This document shows, piece after piece, positions 47,148 through 56,478 of a stretch of DNA of 64,000 bases. Numbering within the stretch: position 1 is the stretch's first letter; the number at the start of each line of letters is the position of its first letter. Under the pieces are notes generated by a model. The model did no database searches. It was not told where the DNA came from and saw only the letters and a program-made list of their open reading frames with translations. Origin of the DNA: Caballeronia sp. INDeC2 (GTDB lineage: Bacteria; Pseudomonadota; Gammaproteobacteria; Burkholderiales; Burkholderiaceae); NCBI RefSeq assembly GCF_023631325.1, contig NZ_JALQDG010000011.1, positions 186,001-250,000 of the forward strand, written 5' to 3'. The position numbers and the translations under genes were made by a program.

Positions 47148-47896
47148 GCGTGCTTCCCCGCCGTGCCCGCGATCACCTGCAACCAGTCCAGCAACAGTTC
47201 GACCGATTCGATGCGCGCCCGCGCCACCGTCTCGCCCGGCCCCACCTTCACCGAGAGCCCGTCGAACTCGTTGACCACTGCGAAACCTTTCTCATCGGTG
47301 AGATCGTCGCCGATGAACACGGGCTTGCGCCCCGTGAACGGCGGCTCGGCCATGTACGCGCGCACCGCGCGGCCCTTGTCGACGTCCTTAGGCTTGATCT
47401 CGTAGACCATCTTGCCCGGTTGCAGCATGTAGGCGTCAGCGTAGTCCGCGACGAGCTTTTCCGTCGCCGCGCGCGCGGCCGGCTCGCGGTCGGGCGCGTT
47501 GCGGTAATGCAGCGCGAGCGCCGCGCCCTTGATTTCGAGCAGCATGCCCGGATTCGCGTTGACGACCTTCTCGAGCGCGTGCTCCATGCGCAGCAGCCGC
47601 TCGTCGTTGAAACCGATGCGCTGCACGTCGCCGTTCGAATCGCGCCGTTCCGCGCCGTGCATGCCCGCGACGGGAAGATCGGCCATCTGCAGGAATGAGT
47701 CGATATTGTCGATGCCGCGCCCCGACACGACTGCGACCGCGCCGTTGGTCGCGCGCCGGAGCGCCGCGAGGATATCGGGCACCGAGCGCGGCACGAATAT
47801 GCCGTCGGGCGTGGAGGCGAGCTCGACGAGCGTGCCGTCGAAATCGAAGAAGAAGGCGGTCTCGGCAAGAGACAGGGAATCGGGAAGAGTGAGCAT
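47144..47896 (-). CDS. otsB: Trehalose-6-phosphate phosphatase
   Basis: A 250-residue HAD-family phosphatase. Motif I is FFFDFDGTLVEL (nucleophile and acid Asp), motif II is VAVVSGR, and motifs III-IV are the Lys in the KPKDVDKGRAV region and VFIGDDLTDEKGF. It dephosphorylates the OtsA product to trehalose. The ATG at 47896 begins MLTLPDSLSLAE just before the fold; the longer frame to 47965 is not needed. otsB-otsA form a two-gene operon. Confidence 0.93.
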   Translation of the reverse strand: MLTLPDSLSLAETAFFFDFDGTLVELASTPDGIFVPRSVPDILAALRRATNGAVAVVSGRGIDNIDSFLQMADLPVAGMHGAERRDSNGDVQRIGFNDERLLRMEHALEKVVNANPGMLLEIKGAALALHYRNAPDREPAARAATEKLVADYADAYMLQPGKMVYEIKPKDVDKGRAVRAYMAEPPFTGRKPVFIGDDLTDEKGFAVVNEFDGLSVKVGPGETVARARIESVELLLDWLQVIAGTAGKHA

Positions 47897-48159
47897 CGAT
47901 CTTTGGCCTGTGGTTTGCCCGTGATGTGGCGCGCGCCCGGTTCGGACGTTGCAATGCGTGCGCATCTTACCGCGCGAAGGCTTTCGGGTAAGAAAGCTCT
48001 TAGCTTACAACCTTCGCTACCAGCCCTTTCAGCGCGCCTCACTCATGCGGCAAATCGTCTCAAAAATAGTCCAATGACGACATGATGCGCTGGCGGCGCG
48101 GCAAAAGGCGTGTATTTTGCGACGGAGCTCAAACGAATCATCCTGCAACGCAATCTCCG

Positions 48160-48786
48160 ATGCACGCTTCGTTCCTCCATGCCGCGCGGTCCGTGCGACT
48201 CCGGCGCGTAATCGCCCTTCTCTCGCTGTGCGCGCTTGCCGCGTGCTCGAAGCCCGCCGAACCTTGGCAATTGACCGATGTATCGGGCCATCTGCCGGAC
48301 CTGGATTTCTCGCTCGTCGACGATGGCGGCGCGCCCGTCACCGGACAGTCGTTCGCGGGCAAGACGACGCTCGTCTACTTCGGATACACGCATTGTCCCG
48401 ACGTCTGCCCCGAAACGATGGCGCGCCTCATGCAAGTGCTTCAGCGCGTGGGAGCGGACGCGGACAGCACGCGCATCGTGTTCGTCTCGGTCGATCCGGC
48501 GCGCGATACGCCCGCGCTCCTGCGCTCCTACGTGCGCGCCTTCGACGACAAACACGCCGTCGGCCTGACGGGCACCGAACGCGCGATCGAATCGGTCGCG
48601 CAGCGTTATCGCATCGCGTATCAGATGGAAAAGCGCGATCCGAACGGCGAATACGAAGTCACGCATAGCTCGGCCGTCTATATCTTCGATGCCGCCGGTC
48701 ACGCGCGCCTGCTCGCGACCGACCACGATTCCATCGACGCCATCGCGACCGATCTGAAGCGCGTGATCCACGCGAAGGACATCTGA
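48160..48786 (+). CDS. SCO1/SenC-type copper chaperone lipoprotein
   Basis: A 209-residue thioredoxin-fold protein that carries copper to the CuA site of cytochrome c oxidase. The lipobox is LAAC (Cys29) and the copper ligands are present: Cys79 and Cys83 in THCPDVCPE and His169 in VTHSSAVY. Choosing ATG 48160 gives a normal lipoprotein signal; the frame is open to 48082 and no strong ribosome site decides it. It sits 2 bases before the CtaG-like gene, another oxidase assembly factor. Confidence 0.9.
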   Translation: MHASFLHAARSVRLRRVIALLSLCALAACSKPAEPWQLTDVSGHLPDLDFSLVDDGGAPVTGQSFAGKTTLVYFGYTHCPDVCPETMARLMQVLQRVGADADSTRIVFVSVDPARDTPALLRSYVRAFDDKHAVGLTGTERAIESVAQRYRIAYQMEKRDPNGEYEVTHSSAVYIFDAAGHARLLATDHDSIDAIATDLKRVIHAKDI

Positions 48787-48788
48787 CG

Positions 48789-49667
48789 ATGAGCACGCTT
48801 CTCTACTGGCTCGATCCGTGGGAGCCGTCGCCGACGGTCGTGATCGCCGTGCTCGTCGCCGGGATTCTGTTCGCGCGCGGCGCGCGGCATGCGCGCGTGT
48901 CGATCTCGCGCCGCATCGCGTTCTGGTTCGGCCTGATCGCGCTTTATGTCGCGCTTCACACGCGGCTCGACTACTTCTTCGAGCACGAATTTTTCATGCA
49001 TCGGCTGCAGCATCTCGTACTGCATCATCTCGGCCCGTTTTTGATCGCGCTGTCGTATCCGGGCGCGGCTTTGCGTGCGGGCGTTCCTTTCGCATGGCGG
49101 CAACGCTGGCTGCGCCCGGCCGCGCAGACAAAGGTCGCGCGCGTGTTCTTCGATATCGTGTTCAATCCCGTGGTCGCGGTCACGCTGTTCGTCGGGCTGA
49201 TCTACTTTTGGCTGCTTTCGCCGATCCATTTCAAGGCGATGCTCGATTACCGGCTCTATCGCGTGATGAACTGGAGCATGGTGATCGACGGTCTGCTCTT
49301 CTGGTGGCTGATTCTCGATCCGCGTCCGGCGCCGCCCGCGCGGCTCGCGCCCGGCAGACGCATTCTCGTCGTGATCGCCGCGATCCCGCCGCAGATCATC
49401 CTCGGCGCGTATATCTTCTTCACGCCGCACGAGTTGTATCCGATCTATTCGATCTGCGGCCGCGCGTTCACCTGGATCACGCCGATGCGCGATCAGCAGA
49501 TCGGCGGCCTCTTGCTATGGATTCCCGGATCGATGATGAGCGTCGTCGGCGCGTTGATCGCGCTGCGTCACTGGCTGCGGCTGTCGGCGCGATCGCGGCT
49601 GAGGAAGGAACGCGAAGGACGCGGCGCGGGCGCGCCGGTCACCCGCACGAAGGCCACGATTTCATGA
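48789..49667 (+). CDS. Cytochrome c oxidase assembly factor, caa3-type CtaG family membrane protein
   Basis: A 292-residue inner-membrane protein with about seven helices and conserved histidine-rich parts (FEHEFFMHRLQHLVLHHLGP, PIHFKAML, FTPHELYP), as in the caa3_CtaG family (PF09678-type), which helps install copper in oxidases. It is unrelated to the soluble CtaG/Cox11 group. The start follows the SCO gene by two bases, and its stop overlaps the convergent acetyltransferase end by six bases. Confidence 0.85.
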   Translation: MSTLLYWLDPWEPSPTVVIAVLVAGILFARGARHARVSISRRIAFWFGLIALYVALHTRLDYFFEHEFFMHRLQHLVLHHLGPFLIALSYPGAALRAGVPFAWRQRWLRPAAQTKVARVFFDIVFNPVVAVTLFVGLIYFWLLSPIHFKAMLDYRLYRVMNWSMVIDGLLFWWLILDPRPAPPARLAPGRRILVVIAAIPPQIILGAYIFFTPHELYPIYSICGRAFTWITPMRDQQIGGLLLWIPGSMMSVVGALIALRHWLRLSARSRLRKEREGRGAGAPVTRTKATIS

Positions 49668-50156
49668 TTCGAAGCCGGGACGGCGCATCCATACGTGCGG
49701 TATGCCGTCTTCGTCATGCACCCCCGACGACGGCACGAAGCCGAACGCGCCGTAGAAGCGCTGCAAATGCGCTTGCGCGTGCAGGCTGACCGGCTGATCC
49801 GGCCATTGCTTCAGGATGTGTTCGAGCGCGCGTTCGAGCATCGCGTTGCCGAGCTTCATGCCGCGAAAATTGGCCGTTGTCAGCACGCGGCCGATGCGCA
49901 CGTCCTTCTCGCTTTCGTCCGGTTGCCCCGGCAGCAGCACCCGCAGATAGCCCGCGAGTTCGGGACGCTTCTCGCCCTTGCCGTATGCGAGCAGGTGCCA
50001 CGCATCGGTATCGAGTCCGTCGATATCGCCATACACGCAATTCTGCTCGACGACGAACACGGCGCTGCGCGCGGCGAGCATGTCGTAGACCTCGGCGGTC
50101 GTCAGGTCGTCGAAGCGCTTCCAGCGCCATTCGAGTTGGGAGAGTGGGTCGGTCAT
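49662..50156 (-). CDS. GNAT acetyltransferase, ElaA type
   Basis: A 164-residue acetyl-CoA-dependent N-acyltransferase. The ElaA-like order is seen: LEWRWKRFDDLTTAEVYDMLAAR, VFVVEQNCVY-D-D-LD, LAGYLRVLLPG, IGRVLTTANFRGMKLGNAML (acetyl-CoA loop) and LHAQAHLQRFYGAFGFVP. The substrate is unknown. The ATG at 50156 fits the family start; the longer frame to 50213 lacks support. Confidence 0.85.
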   Translation of the reverse strand: MTDPLSQLEWRWKRFDDLTTAEVYDMLAARSAVFVVEQNCVYGDIDGLDTDAWHLLAYGKGEKRPELAGYLRVLLPGQPDESEKDVRIGRVLTTANFRGMKLGNAMLERALEHILKQWPDQPVSLHAQAHLQRFYGAFGFVPSSGVHDEDGIPHVWMRRPGFES

Positions 50157-50240
50157 TGGAGTGTGTGTGGCAGAAGTATGGCAATTATGCCGTGCAGTGC
50201 CGCGACCGGGCATGACGCAGAATCACGTGGATACCGGCGT

Positions 50241-50276
50241 TCCGAAAAGAAAAAAGCCCTGACGGATCAGGGCTTT
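50241..50276 (-). terminator. Terminator of tRNA-Cys
   Basis: A stem AAAGCCCTGA with TCAGGGCTTT (about 50253-50276) followed on the minus strand by a T-rich tail, just after the tRNA-Cys 3' end. Confidence 0.85.
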
Positions 50277-50281
50277 TCAAG

Positions 50282-50355
50282 TGGAGGCGCGGACCGGAGT
50301 CGAACCGGTCTAAACGGCTTTGCAGGCCGCTGCATAACCGCTTTGCTACCGCGCC
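50282..50355 (-). tRNA. tRNA-Cys(GCA)
   Basis: A 74-nt cloverleaf with acceptor GGCGCGG/CCGCGCC, anticodon GCA, T arm GGTTCGACTCC and encoded CCA. Confidence 0.95.
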
Positions 50356-50404
50356 AAAAGCGGTTTTGGTACATGCCGACGATCGTGCCGGCTGATTCAC
50401 CAAA

Positions 50405-50431
50405 CAAAAAGGGAAGCTTGGCTTCCCCTTT
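50405..50431 (-). terminator. Terminator between tRNA-Gly and tRNA-Cys
   Basis: On the minus strand AAGGGGAAGC-CAAGCTTCCCTTTTT forms a stem-loop with a T run directly after the first tRNA-Gly, so tRNA-Cys needs its own promoter or read-through. Confidence 0.75.
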
Positions 50432-50434
50432 GAC

Positions 50435-50510
50435 TGGAGCGGGAGACGAGTCTCGAACTCGCGACCTCAACCTTGGCAAGGTTGCGCTCTACCAACTGAG
50501 CTACTCCCGC
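50435..50510 (-). tRNA. tRNA-Gly(GCC), copy 1
   Basis: A 76-nt cloverleaf with acceptor GCGGGAG/CTCCCGC, anticodon GCC, T arm GAGTTCGAGACTC and encoded CCA. The sequence is identical to the copy at 50598. Confidence 0.95.
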
Positions 50511-50597
50511 AATATCCTGCAACGCTAAACTGCCAGTTTCTGATGCCTCGCTGCGCTTTGCCAATTCAGCGCCGATGACATCGAAACCTTGAAAATC

Positions 50598-50673
50598 TGG
50601 AGCGGGAGACGAGTCTCGAACTCGCGACCTCAACCTTGGCAAGGTTGCGCTCTACCAACTGAGCTACTCCCGC
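50598..50673 (-). tRNA. tRNA-Gly(GCC), copy 2
   Basis: A second identical tRNA-Gly gene 87 bases upstream of copy 1 on the same strand. Position beside pgsA matches the glyW-cysT cluster next to pgsA in E. coli. Confidence 0.95.
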
Positions 50674-50829
50674 ATTGACTGCTACGCTCTTTTGCTGCTG
50701 CTTCGCTTGCTGCGTCGCGCCGTGCATCAGAGAAACGAGATTATGTAGAAGCCAAAGAGGGCTGTCAACTGTTTTGTGAGAGGAATTTATGGGTTCGACG
50801 CAATTTTTTGCAACGATCGCTTTGCTCTC

Positions 50830-51426
50830 TCACAGCATGCCGCCGCGCTCGCGAATCTGCGGCCACGCGAGCTTCATGTAGTAGAGCATCGACCAGACGG
50901 TGAGGAACGCCGCGACGTAGATGAGCCACAAGCCCCACACGCGCGTGTCGATGATCCACGGCGTGCCGGCGATCTTCAGCGGCCCGTAGAACAGCAGCAT
51001 CGGAATCGCGACCATCTGGCAGACGGTCTTGAACTTGCCGAGCTGGTTCACCGCGACGCTCTTCGACGCGCCGATCTGCGCCATCCATTCGCGCAGTGCG
51101 GAAATCGTGATCTCACGCCCGACGATGATGAGCGCGATCACCGCATTCAGCCGCGACAGTTGCACGAGCACGAGCAGCGCGGCCGTGACCATCAGCTTGT
51201 CGGCGACCGGATCGAGGAACGCGCCGAACGAAGACGTCTGATTGAGCTTGCGCGCGAGAAAGCCGTCGAACCAGTCGGTGAGCGCGGCGAGCACGAAGAT
51301 GATCATGCCGAGCAGATTGCGATGCTCCGGGCTCATCATCATGTCCGGCAAATAGAACACGCCCACCACGAGTGGAATCAGCACGATTCGCAGCCACGTC
51401 AGGAAGATCGGTAGATTGAACGGCAT
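50830..51426 (-). CDS. pgsA: CDP-diacylglycerol-glycerol-3-phosphate 3-phosphatidyltransferase
   Basis: A 198-residue inner-membrane enzyme making phosphatidylglycerol phosphate, the precursor of phosphatidylglycerol and cardiolipin. The CDP-alcohol phosphotransferase motif D-G-x2-A-R-x8-G-x3-D-x3-D is intact: DWFDGFLARKLNQTSSFGAF followed by LDPVADKL. About five hydrophobic helices are seen. The ATG at 51426 (MPFNLPIFLTWLRI) was chosen for family fit; the frame is open to 51465. It is downstream of uvrC on the same strand. Confidence 0.95.
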   Translation of the reverse strand: MPFNLPIFLTWLRIVLIPLVVGVFYLPDMMMSPEHRNLLGMIIFVLAALTDWFDGFLARKLNQTSSFGAFLDPVADKLMVTAALLVLVQLSRLNAVIALIIVGREITISALREWMAQIGASKSVAVNQLGKFKTVCQMVAIPMLLFYGPLKIAGTPWIIDTRVWGLWLIYVAAFLTVWSMLYYMKLAWPQIRERGGML

Positions 51427-51536
51427 GGGCGCAAGCGGTTGAAGGACACGTAAGGAAGCCGACATTGTGCCGCGTCGATCCCGCGCTCACAAGGCAGCGC
51501 GCTGGCGTGGCGCGCCTCGCGGCAGGCTCTTGCGGC

Positions 51537-53633
51537 TCAATGCAACTGACGATAAATCTGCTGCGCGAGCGCCAGCGAAATGCCTTCGACGCTCGCCAAG
51601 TCTTCGACGCTCGCCGCCTGCACGCCGCGCAATCCGCCGAAGCGCGAGAGCAGCCGCTGACGCCGTTTCGCCCCGACACCCTCCAGTTCTTCCAGCCGCG
51701 AAGTCTGACGCGCCTTCGCCCGCTTCGCGCGCATGCCGGTGATGGCGAAGCGGTGCGCCTCGTCGCGGATCTGCGCGACGAGCATCAACGCCGCGCTTTC
51801 CTTGCCGAGTTCGAGCGGTGTGCGGCCATCGGCGAACACCAGCGTTTCCAGCCCGACCTTGCGCCCTTCCCCCTTCGCGACACCGACCAGCATGCCGTGA
51901 TCCAGCCCGAGCTCGGAGAAAACCTGCCGCGCGATCTCGACCTGCCCCTTGCCGCCGTCGATCAGCACGATGTTGGGTAGCGTGCCGCCCGCGGCCACGG
52001 GTTCGGCGGCATCGGGCGTGACGTTGGGATCGGCGGCATCGTCGGGTTGCAGGGTCGTGGCTTCGTCGTTCGCGTTCGCGGCCGCCTGCGCGACCATCTT
52101 CTCGTAGCGGCGCGTGAGCACCTGGCGCATCGCGGCGTAGTCGTCGCCGGGGGTGATGCCGTTGATGTTGTAGCGCCGGTATTCGCCCGACTGCATCTTG
52201 TGATGGTGATACACGACGCACGACGCCTGCGTCGCCTCGCCCATCGTATGACTGATGTCGAAGCACTCGATGCGCAGTTGCGCGAGATCGTCCATCTCCA
52301 TGGAAAGCGTCTCCGCGAGCGAGCGCGTGCGCGCCTGCTGCGAGCCTTGCTCCGACAGAAGGCGCGCAAGCGCTAGCTTCGCGTTGTTTTCGGCCATCGA
52401 GAGCCATGCGCGTTTTTGTCCCTGCGGCTGACGCAGCAGCGTGACCTTGTGGCCTGCCTGCTCCATCAGCAGATCGACGAGCTCGCGGCTCGACGGCGCA
52501 TGACTCACGACGAGCACCGGCGGCACGCGATTGCCGATGTAATGCTGCGCCATGAAGGCTTCGAGCACTTCGGATTCGAGCGCGCCTTCGCGCGGTTCGG
52601 GTTCGGCTTGCGGATCGGCTTCCAGCTGCTCGAAGCTCGCCGGCGCGGAAGATTCGCCCGCGTGCGCCTCCTGCTCCGCTGCCTGCGCGATCGCTTCCCC
52701 GACCTCGGCGACATCCGGCAGATCGTCTTCATCGCCCAATGCCACCGCGCTTTCGACGTGCGCCGGGAAGTACGCCTTGTCGCCGAGATGCCGCCCGCCG
52801 CGCACCATCGCGAGATTCACGCAGACCTTGCCGCCGAGCGCGACGACCGCGAGGATATCGACGTCGCTCTCGCCGCCGACTTCGATCGCCTGCTGATGCA
52901 GCACCGTCGACAGCGAGCTCATCTGATTGCGCACCGCCGCGGCCTGCTCGAACTTCAGATCGGCGGCGAACGCGTGCATCTTCTGCTCCAGTTCCTTCAT
53001 CACTTCGCCCTGCCGCCCGAGCAGGAAGCGCGATGCGTTCGACACGTCGCGCGCGTAATCCTCTTCCGTGATGAGCCCCGTGCACGGCGCCGTGCAGCGT
53101 CCGATCTGATGCAGCAGGCACGGCCGCGTGCGATTGGCGAAGACCGAGTCCTCGCACGTGCGCAACTGGAACACGCGCTGCAGGATCTGGATGCTCTCGC
53201 GCACCGCCCACGCGCTCGGAAACGGCCCGAAGTACTGGTTCTTCTTGTCGACCGCGCCGCGGTAGTACGCCATGCGCGGAAACTTGTGGCCGGTGAGCTT
53301 GAGGAACGGATACGACTTGTCGTCGCGAAAAAGGATGTTGTAGCGCGGCGCGAGCGCCTTGATGAGATTGTTTTCGAGCAGCAGCGCTTCGGCTTCCGAA
53401 CGCGTGACGGTCGTCTCGATCTTGCGGATGCGCGTGACCATCATCGCGATGCGCGGCGAATGCAGCGTCTTCGTGAAGTAGCTCGACACGCGCTTTTTCA
53501 GATTGCGCGCCTTGCCGACGTAGAGCACGTTGCCGTCGCGGTCGTAATAGCGGTACACGCCGGGCAGATGCGGCAATTGCGCGAGCGTCTTCTTCGGGTC
53601 GAAATCCGGTTGGGGGGCGTCGGTGTCAGTCAT
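51537..53633 (-). CDS. uvrC: Excinuclease ABC subunit C
   Basis: A 698-residue repair nuclease making the 3' and 5' cuts around damaged DNA. The GIY-YIG domain is at about residues 20-100 ([20 protein letters not shown]), then a Cys-rich [12 protein letters not shown], a UvrB-binding UVR segment ([18 protein letters not shown]), the RNase H-like C-terminal nuclease ([16 protein letters not shown]) and a helix-hairpin-helix pair at the end. It is about 90 residues longer than E. coli UvrC because of two Ala/Asp/Glu/Pro-rich inserts near residues 293-352 and 516-551. The start was set at ATG 53633. Confidence 0.95.
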   Translation of the reverse strand: MTDTDAPQPDFDPKKTLAQLPHLPGVYRYYDRDGNVLYVGKARNLKKRVSSYFTKTLHSPRIAMMVTRIRKIETTVTRSEAEALLLENNLIKALAPRYNILFRDDKSYPFLKLTGHKFPRMAYYRGAVDKKNQYFGPFPSAWAVRESIQILQRVFQLRTCEDSVFANRTRPCLLHQIGRCTAPCTGLITEEDYARDVSNASRFLLGRQGEVMKELEQKMHAFAADLKFEQAAAVRNQMSSLSTVLHQQAIEVGGESDVDILAVVALGGKVCVNLAMVRGGRHLGDKAYFPAHVESAVALGDEDDLPDVAEVGEAIAQAAEQEAHAGESSAPASFEQLEADPQAEPEPREGALESEVLEAFMAQHYIGNRVPPVLVVSHAPSSRELVDLLMEQAGHKVTLLRQPQGQKRAWLSMAENNAKLALARLLSEQGSQQARTRSLAETLSMEMDDLAQLRIECFDISHTMGEATQASCVVYHHHKMQSGEYRRYNINGITPGDDYAAMRQVLTRRYEKMVAQAAANANDEATTLQPDDAADPNVTPDAAEPVAAGGTLPNIVLIDGGKGQVEIARQVFSELGLDHGMLVGVAKGEGRKVGLETLVFADGRTPLELGKESAALMLVAQIRDEAHRFAITGMRAKRAKARQTSRLEELEGVGAKRRQRLLSRFGGLRGVQAASVEDLASVEGISLALAQQIYRQLH

Positions 53634-53736
53634 GCAGCAAGGGGGACGGAAAAGCATCGGCACGACGGGAAGCCGTGCCAGGCGCGTTATCTTAGAATCG
53701 CCAGTTTAGAACATTACGCCGCGCGCCTTCGTCCTT

Positions 53737-54894
53737 ATGACTCCACGATCCGCCGACCCGGAACTCGCCTGCGACATCTTCTGCGCGGTGGTCGACAACT
53801 TCGGCGACATCGGCGTGTGCTGGCGTCTCGCGCGTCAGTTGCACGCGGAGCACGGCTGGCGCGTGCGTCTTTACGTCGACGACCTGAAGGTCTTTCATGC
53901 GCTCTGCCCCGAGGTCGACGCGACGCTTGAGCGTCAGGTTGCGATGGGCGTCACGATCGAGCACTGGCGCGAGCCGTCGCACGCGGGCGACACGCTCGCG
54001 ATTCCCGATGTCGTGATCGAGGCGTTCGCGTGCGAGCTGCCGCATGCGTACATCGCCGCGATGGCACGCCGCGACGCGAAGCCCGTCTGGATCAATCTCG
54101 AATACCTGAGCGGCGAGGACTGGGTCGCCGATTTCCACATGCGGCCGTCTCCGCACCCGCGCTATCCGCTCGACAAGAGCTTCTTCTTTCCGGGCCTCGG
54201 CGAGGGCACGGGCGGCGTGCTGAAGGAGCGCGATCTCGATACGCGACGCGAACAGTTCGATGCCGATGCCTGGTGGCGCGAGCGGATCGGCATCGAGCGG
54301 CCGGGCGGCGGGGAAACGGTCGTGTCCCTCTTCGCCTATGAAAATCCGGCGGTCGACGCACTGCTCGCGCAATGGCGCGACGGCGATGAACCCGTCGTCG
54401 TGCTCGTGCCCGAAGGCCGCATTTCCGGCGCACTCGCGCGCTTTTTCGGCATGCCGAAGTTCGCGGCGGGCATGTCGTCGCGTGCGGGCGCGTTGCGGGC
54501 GCACGCGCTCGGCTTCGTCGAGCAGCCGCGTTTCGACGAACTGCTCTGGGCCGCCGACATCAACTTCGTGCGGGGCGAGGATTCCTTCGTGCGCGCGCAA
54601 TGGGCGCAAAAGCCGTTCGTCTGGCATATCTACCCGCAAGCCGACGACGCTCACCTGCCGAAGCTCGACGCCGCGCTCGCGCATTGCACGCGCACGCTCG
54701 ATCCGTCCGCCCGGGACGCCGTCGCGCGCTTCTGGCATGCGTGGAACGGCGCGGGGGTGCCGGACTGGGCCGACTTCTGGCGTCATCGGCCGAAGCTGGA
54801 ATCGTGCGCCGCGCGTTGGGCGAAGGAACTGGCGGACGTGGGCGATCTGGCGGGCAATCTCGTCGCACATGTGGCGTCGCGCCTCGTCCGATGA
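53737..54894 (+). CDS. earP: EF-P arginine rhamnosyltransferase EarP
   Basis: A 385-residue GT-B inverting glycosyltransferase that attaches rhamnose from dTDP-rhamnose to Arg32 of EF-P. The catalytic Asp pair is in VVDNFGDIGVCWRLARQL (Asp20 and Asp24), and the conserved nucleotide-binding RGEDSFVRAQW is near residue 280. A tryptophan-rich C-terminal end (WHAWNGAGVPDWADFW) follows. efp itself begins 250 bases downstream on the same strand and has the matching Arg32. Confidence 0.95.
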   Translation: MTPRSADPELACDIFCAVVDNFGDIGVCWRLARQLHAEHGWRVRLYVDDLKVFHALCPEVDATLERQVAMGVTIEHWREPSHAGDTLAIPDVVIEAFACELPHAYIAAMARRDAKPVWINLEYLSGEDWVADFHMRPSPHPRYPLDKSFFFPGLGEGTGGVLKERDLDTRREQFDADAWWRERIGIERPGGGETVVSLFAYENPAVDALLAQWRDGDEPVVVLVPEGRISGALARFFGMPKFAAGMSSRAGALRAHALGFVEQPRFDELLWAADINFVRGEDSFVRAQWAQKPFVWHIYPQADDAHLPKLDAALAHCTRTLDPSARDAVARFWHAWNGAGVPDWADFWRHRPKLESCAARWAKELADVGDLAGNLVAHVASRLVR

Positions 54895-54931
54895 ACGTCG
54901 CCTCACGGCCATTCGCGCGCCGCCATTCGAC

Positions 54932-54961
54932 TGGCCAAATAAGCAAAAACTCAGTTAAAAT
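54932..54961 (+). promoter_or_regulatory. Possible efp promoter
   Basis: TGGCCA (54932-54937), an 18-base spacer and TAAAAT (54956-54961) in the 250-bp earP-efp gap. Confidence 0.4.
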
Positions 54962-55147
54962 AAGCGGTTATCCGAGGAAGCAGGTCGCAGTTCCAGCATT
55001 TCGCCGCATGGGGCCGGTTCAAACGCAGGTCCCTCCTCGTTACCAGAACTCTCGCACGGCGGCGTCTATAAAAACCGGCAGCGCCGCCGTCCGATCGATT
55101 CATTCCAGGCATTCAAGCCAAAATCCTTTCGTACAGGACCTAGTTTT

Positions 55148-55705
55148 ATGAAGACCGCACAAGAACTCCGCGTCGGCAACGTCGTCATGATCGGCAGCGA
55201 TGCCATGGTCGTTCAGCGCGCCGAGTACAACAAGTCGGGCCGCAACTCCGCGGTCGTGAAGATGAAGTTCAAGAACCTGCTGACGGCAGCCGGCATGGAA
55301 ACCGTCTACAAGGCGGACGACAAGTTCGACGTCGTCGTGCTCGACCGCAAGGAAGTGACGTACTCGTACTTCGCGGACCCGATGTACGTCTTCATGGACG
55401 CCGACTACAACCAGTTCGAAGTCGAAGCCGAAATGATGGGCGACGCGCTCAACTACCTCGAAGACGGCATGGCTTGCGAGGTGGTGTTCTACAACGAGAA
55501 AGCCATCTCGGTCGAACTGCCGACCACGCTGGTTCGCGAGATCGTCTACACGGAACCGGCCGTCAAGGGCGACACGTCGTCGGGCAAGGTGCTGAAGACC
55601 GCCAAGCTCAATACCGGCTTCGAACTGCAAGTGCCGCTCTTCTGCAATATCGGCGACAAGATCGAAATCGACACCCGCACGAACGAGTACCGCAGCCGCG
55701 CGTAA
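55148..55705 (+). CDS. efp: Translation elongation factor P
   Basis: A 185-residue three-domain tRNA-mimic that relieves ribosome stalling at polyproline stretches. The tip of domain I reads [11 protein letters not shown] with Arg at position 32, where E. coli has a lysine modified by EpmA/EpmB; Arg32 belongs to the EarP/rhamnose type and the EarP gene is next door. Domains II and III follow, ending [20 protein letters not shown] 55148 is the only sensible start. Confidence 0.96.
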   Translation: MKTAQELRVGNVVMIGSDAMVVQRAEYNKSGRNSAVVKMKFKNLLTAAGMETVYKADDKFDVVVLDRKEVTYSYFADPMYVFMDADYNQFEVEAEMMGDALNYLEDGMACEVVFYNEKAISVELPTTLVREIVYTEPAVKGDTSSGKVLKTAKLNTGFELQVPLFCNIGDKIEIDTRTNEYRSRA

Positions 55706-55771
55706 GTCTCGCGCCGCTGCATCGTAAGCCGAACGGTCGCTGCAACGCACCGCTGCCCGGTTTCACAGATA

Positions 55772-55800
55772 AGCGCCCCATCGCGGGCGCTTTTTCTTTT
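55772..55800 (+). terminator. Terminator of efp
   Basis: Stem AGCGCCC/GGGCGCT (55772-55778 with 55785-55791) followed by TTTTTCTTTT. Confidence 0.92.
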
Positions 55801-55972
55801 GCATGAATTTTTTGACAATTTCAGGCAAACTTTACCGGTCGCACCCCGATTAGTGTCTTCGCGGGCCGACTGAAGCATCCGCGCGTCGCTCGCGGCAGCC
55901 GTCTCCATCGGAAAAATTAACTGCGTGGCACGACTTCTGCTTGGTCGTGCAAATCCAGATTTCAGAACCGAC

Positions 55973-56323
55973 ATGCAACGCACGCCTTTCATACAGAGCC
56001 GGTTTCTGATCGCCGCGGCGCTCGCATTGCCCGCGTTCGCTTTCACCGCCGGCTGCACGTCCACACCAGCAACATCAGCGAACACGAACGTGGCGAGCAC
56101 CATCGCCACCGACGACGCCGCGCTTGCCGCCCGTGTGAAAGGCGCGCTCGTCGCGGACCCGGAATTGAAGGTCTTGCCGATGAGCGTCGCGACTTATCGC
56201 GGCGTCGTGCAGTTGTCGGGATATGTGGATTCGGAGGTACAGATTCAGAAAGCGCTCGCCGTGGCGCGCGGCGTGCCGGGCGTGCAATCCGTCAGCAACG
56301 AATTGCATCTCAGGCCGCAATGA
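55973..56323 (+). CDS. BON-domain lipoprotein
   Basis: A 116-residue outer-membrane or periplasmic lipoprotein with lipobox TAGC (Cys28) and a single BON domain at about residues 48-114 (DDAALAARVKGALVADPELK, then VVQLSGYVDSEVQIQKALAVARGVPGV). BON domains bind phospholipid membranes, as in OsmY and DolP. ATG 55973 gives a normal signal peptide; the frame is open to 55925. Its role is not known; it is not obviously linked to the neighbours. Confidence 0.85.
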   Translation: MQRTPFIQSRFLIAAALALPAFAFTAGCTSTPATSANTNVASTIATDDAALAARVKGALVADPELKVLPMSVATYRGVVQLSGYVDSEVQIQKALAVARGVPGVQSVSNELHLRPQ

Positions 56324-56478
56324 CGCGCGCACAAGAGATGACGCACGAGTAACGCAGGACGAAAACCGCAGCGGGTGACGCGCCAGACGCCGGAACGAGG
56401 CGCCGTCCCCCGCCCACGACCCGCCCGATCCTACGCGGAGACGGCGCATTACAGTCCATTTTGATACGTTGGTCCGCC

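Noticed and set aside
50435-50673. The two identical tRNA-Gly copies considered as flanks of an insertion
   Set aside because: Both copies are complete and the 87-base spacer holds no gene or repeat; tandem tRNA-Gly beside pgsA is a known arrangement.
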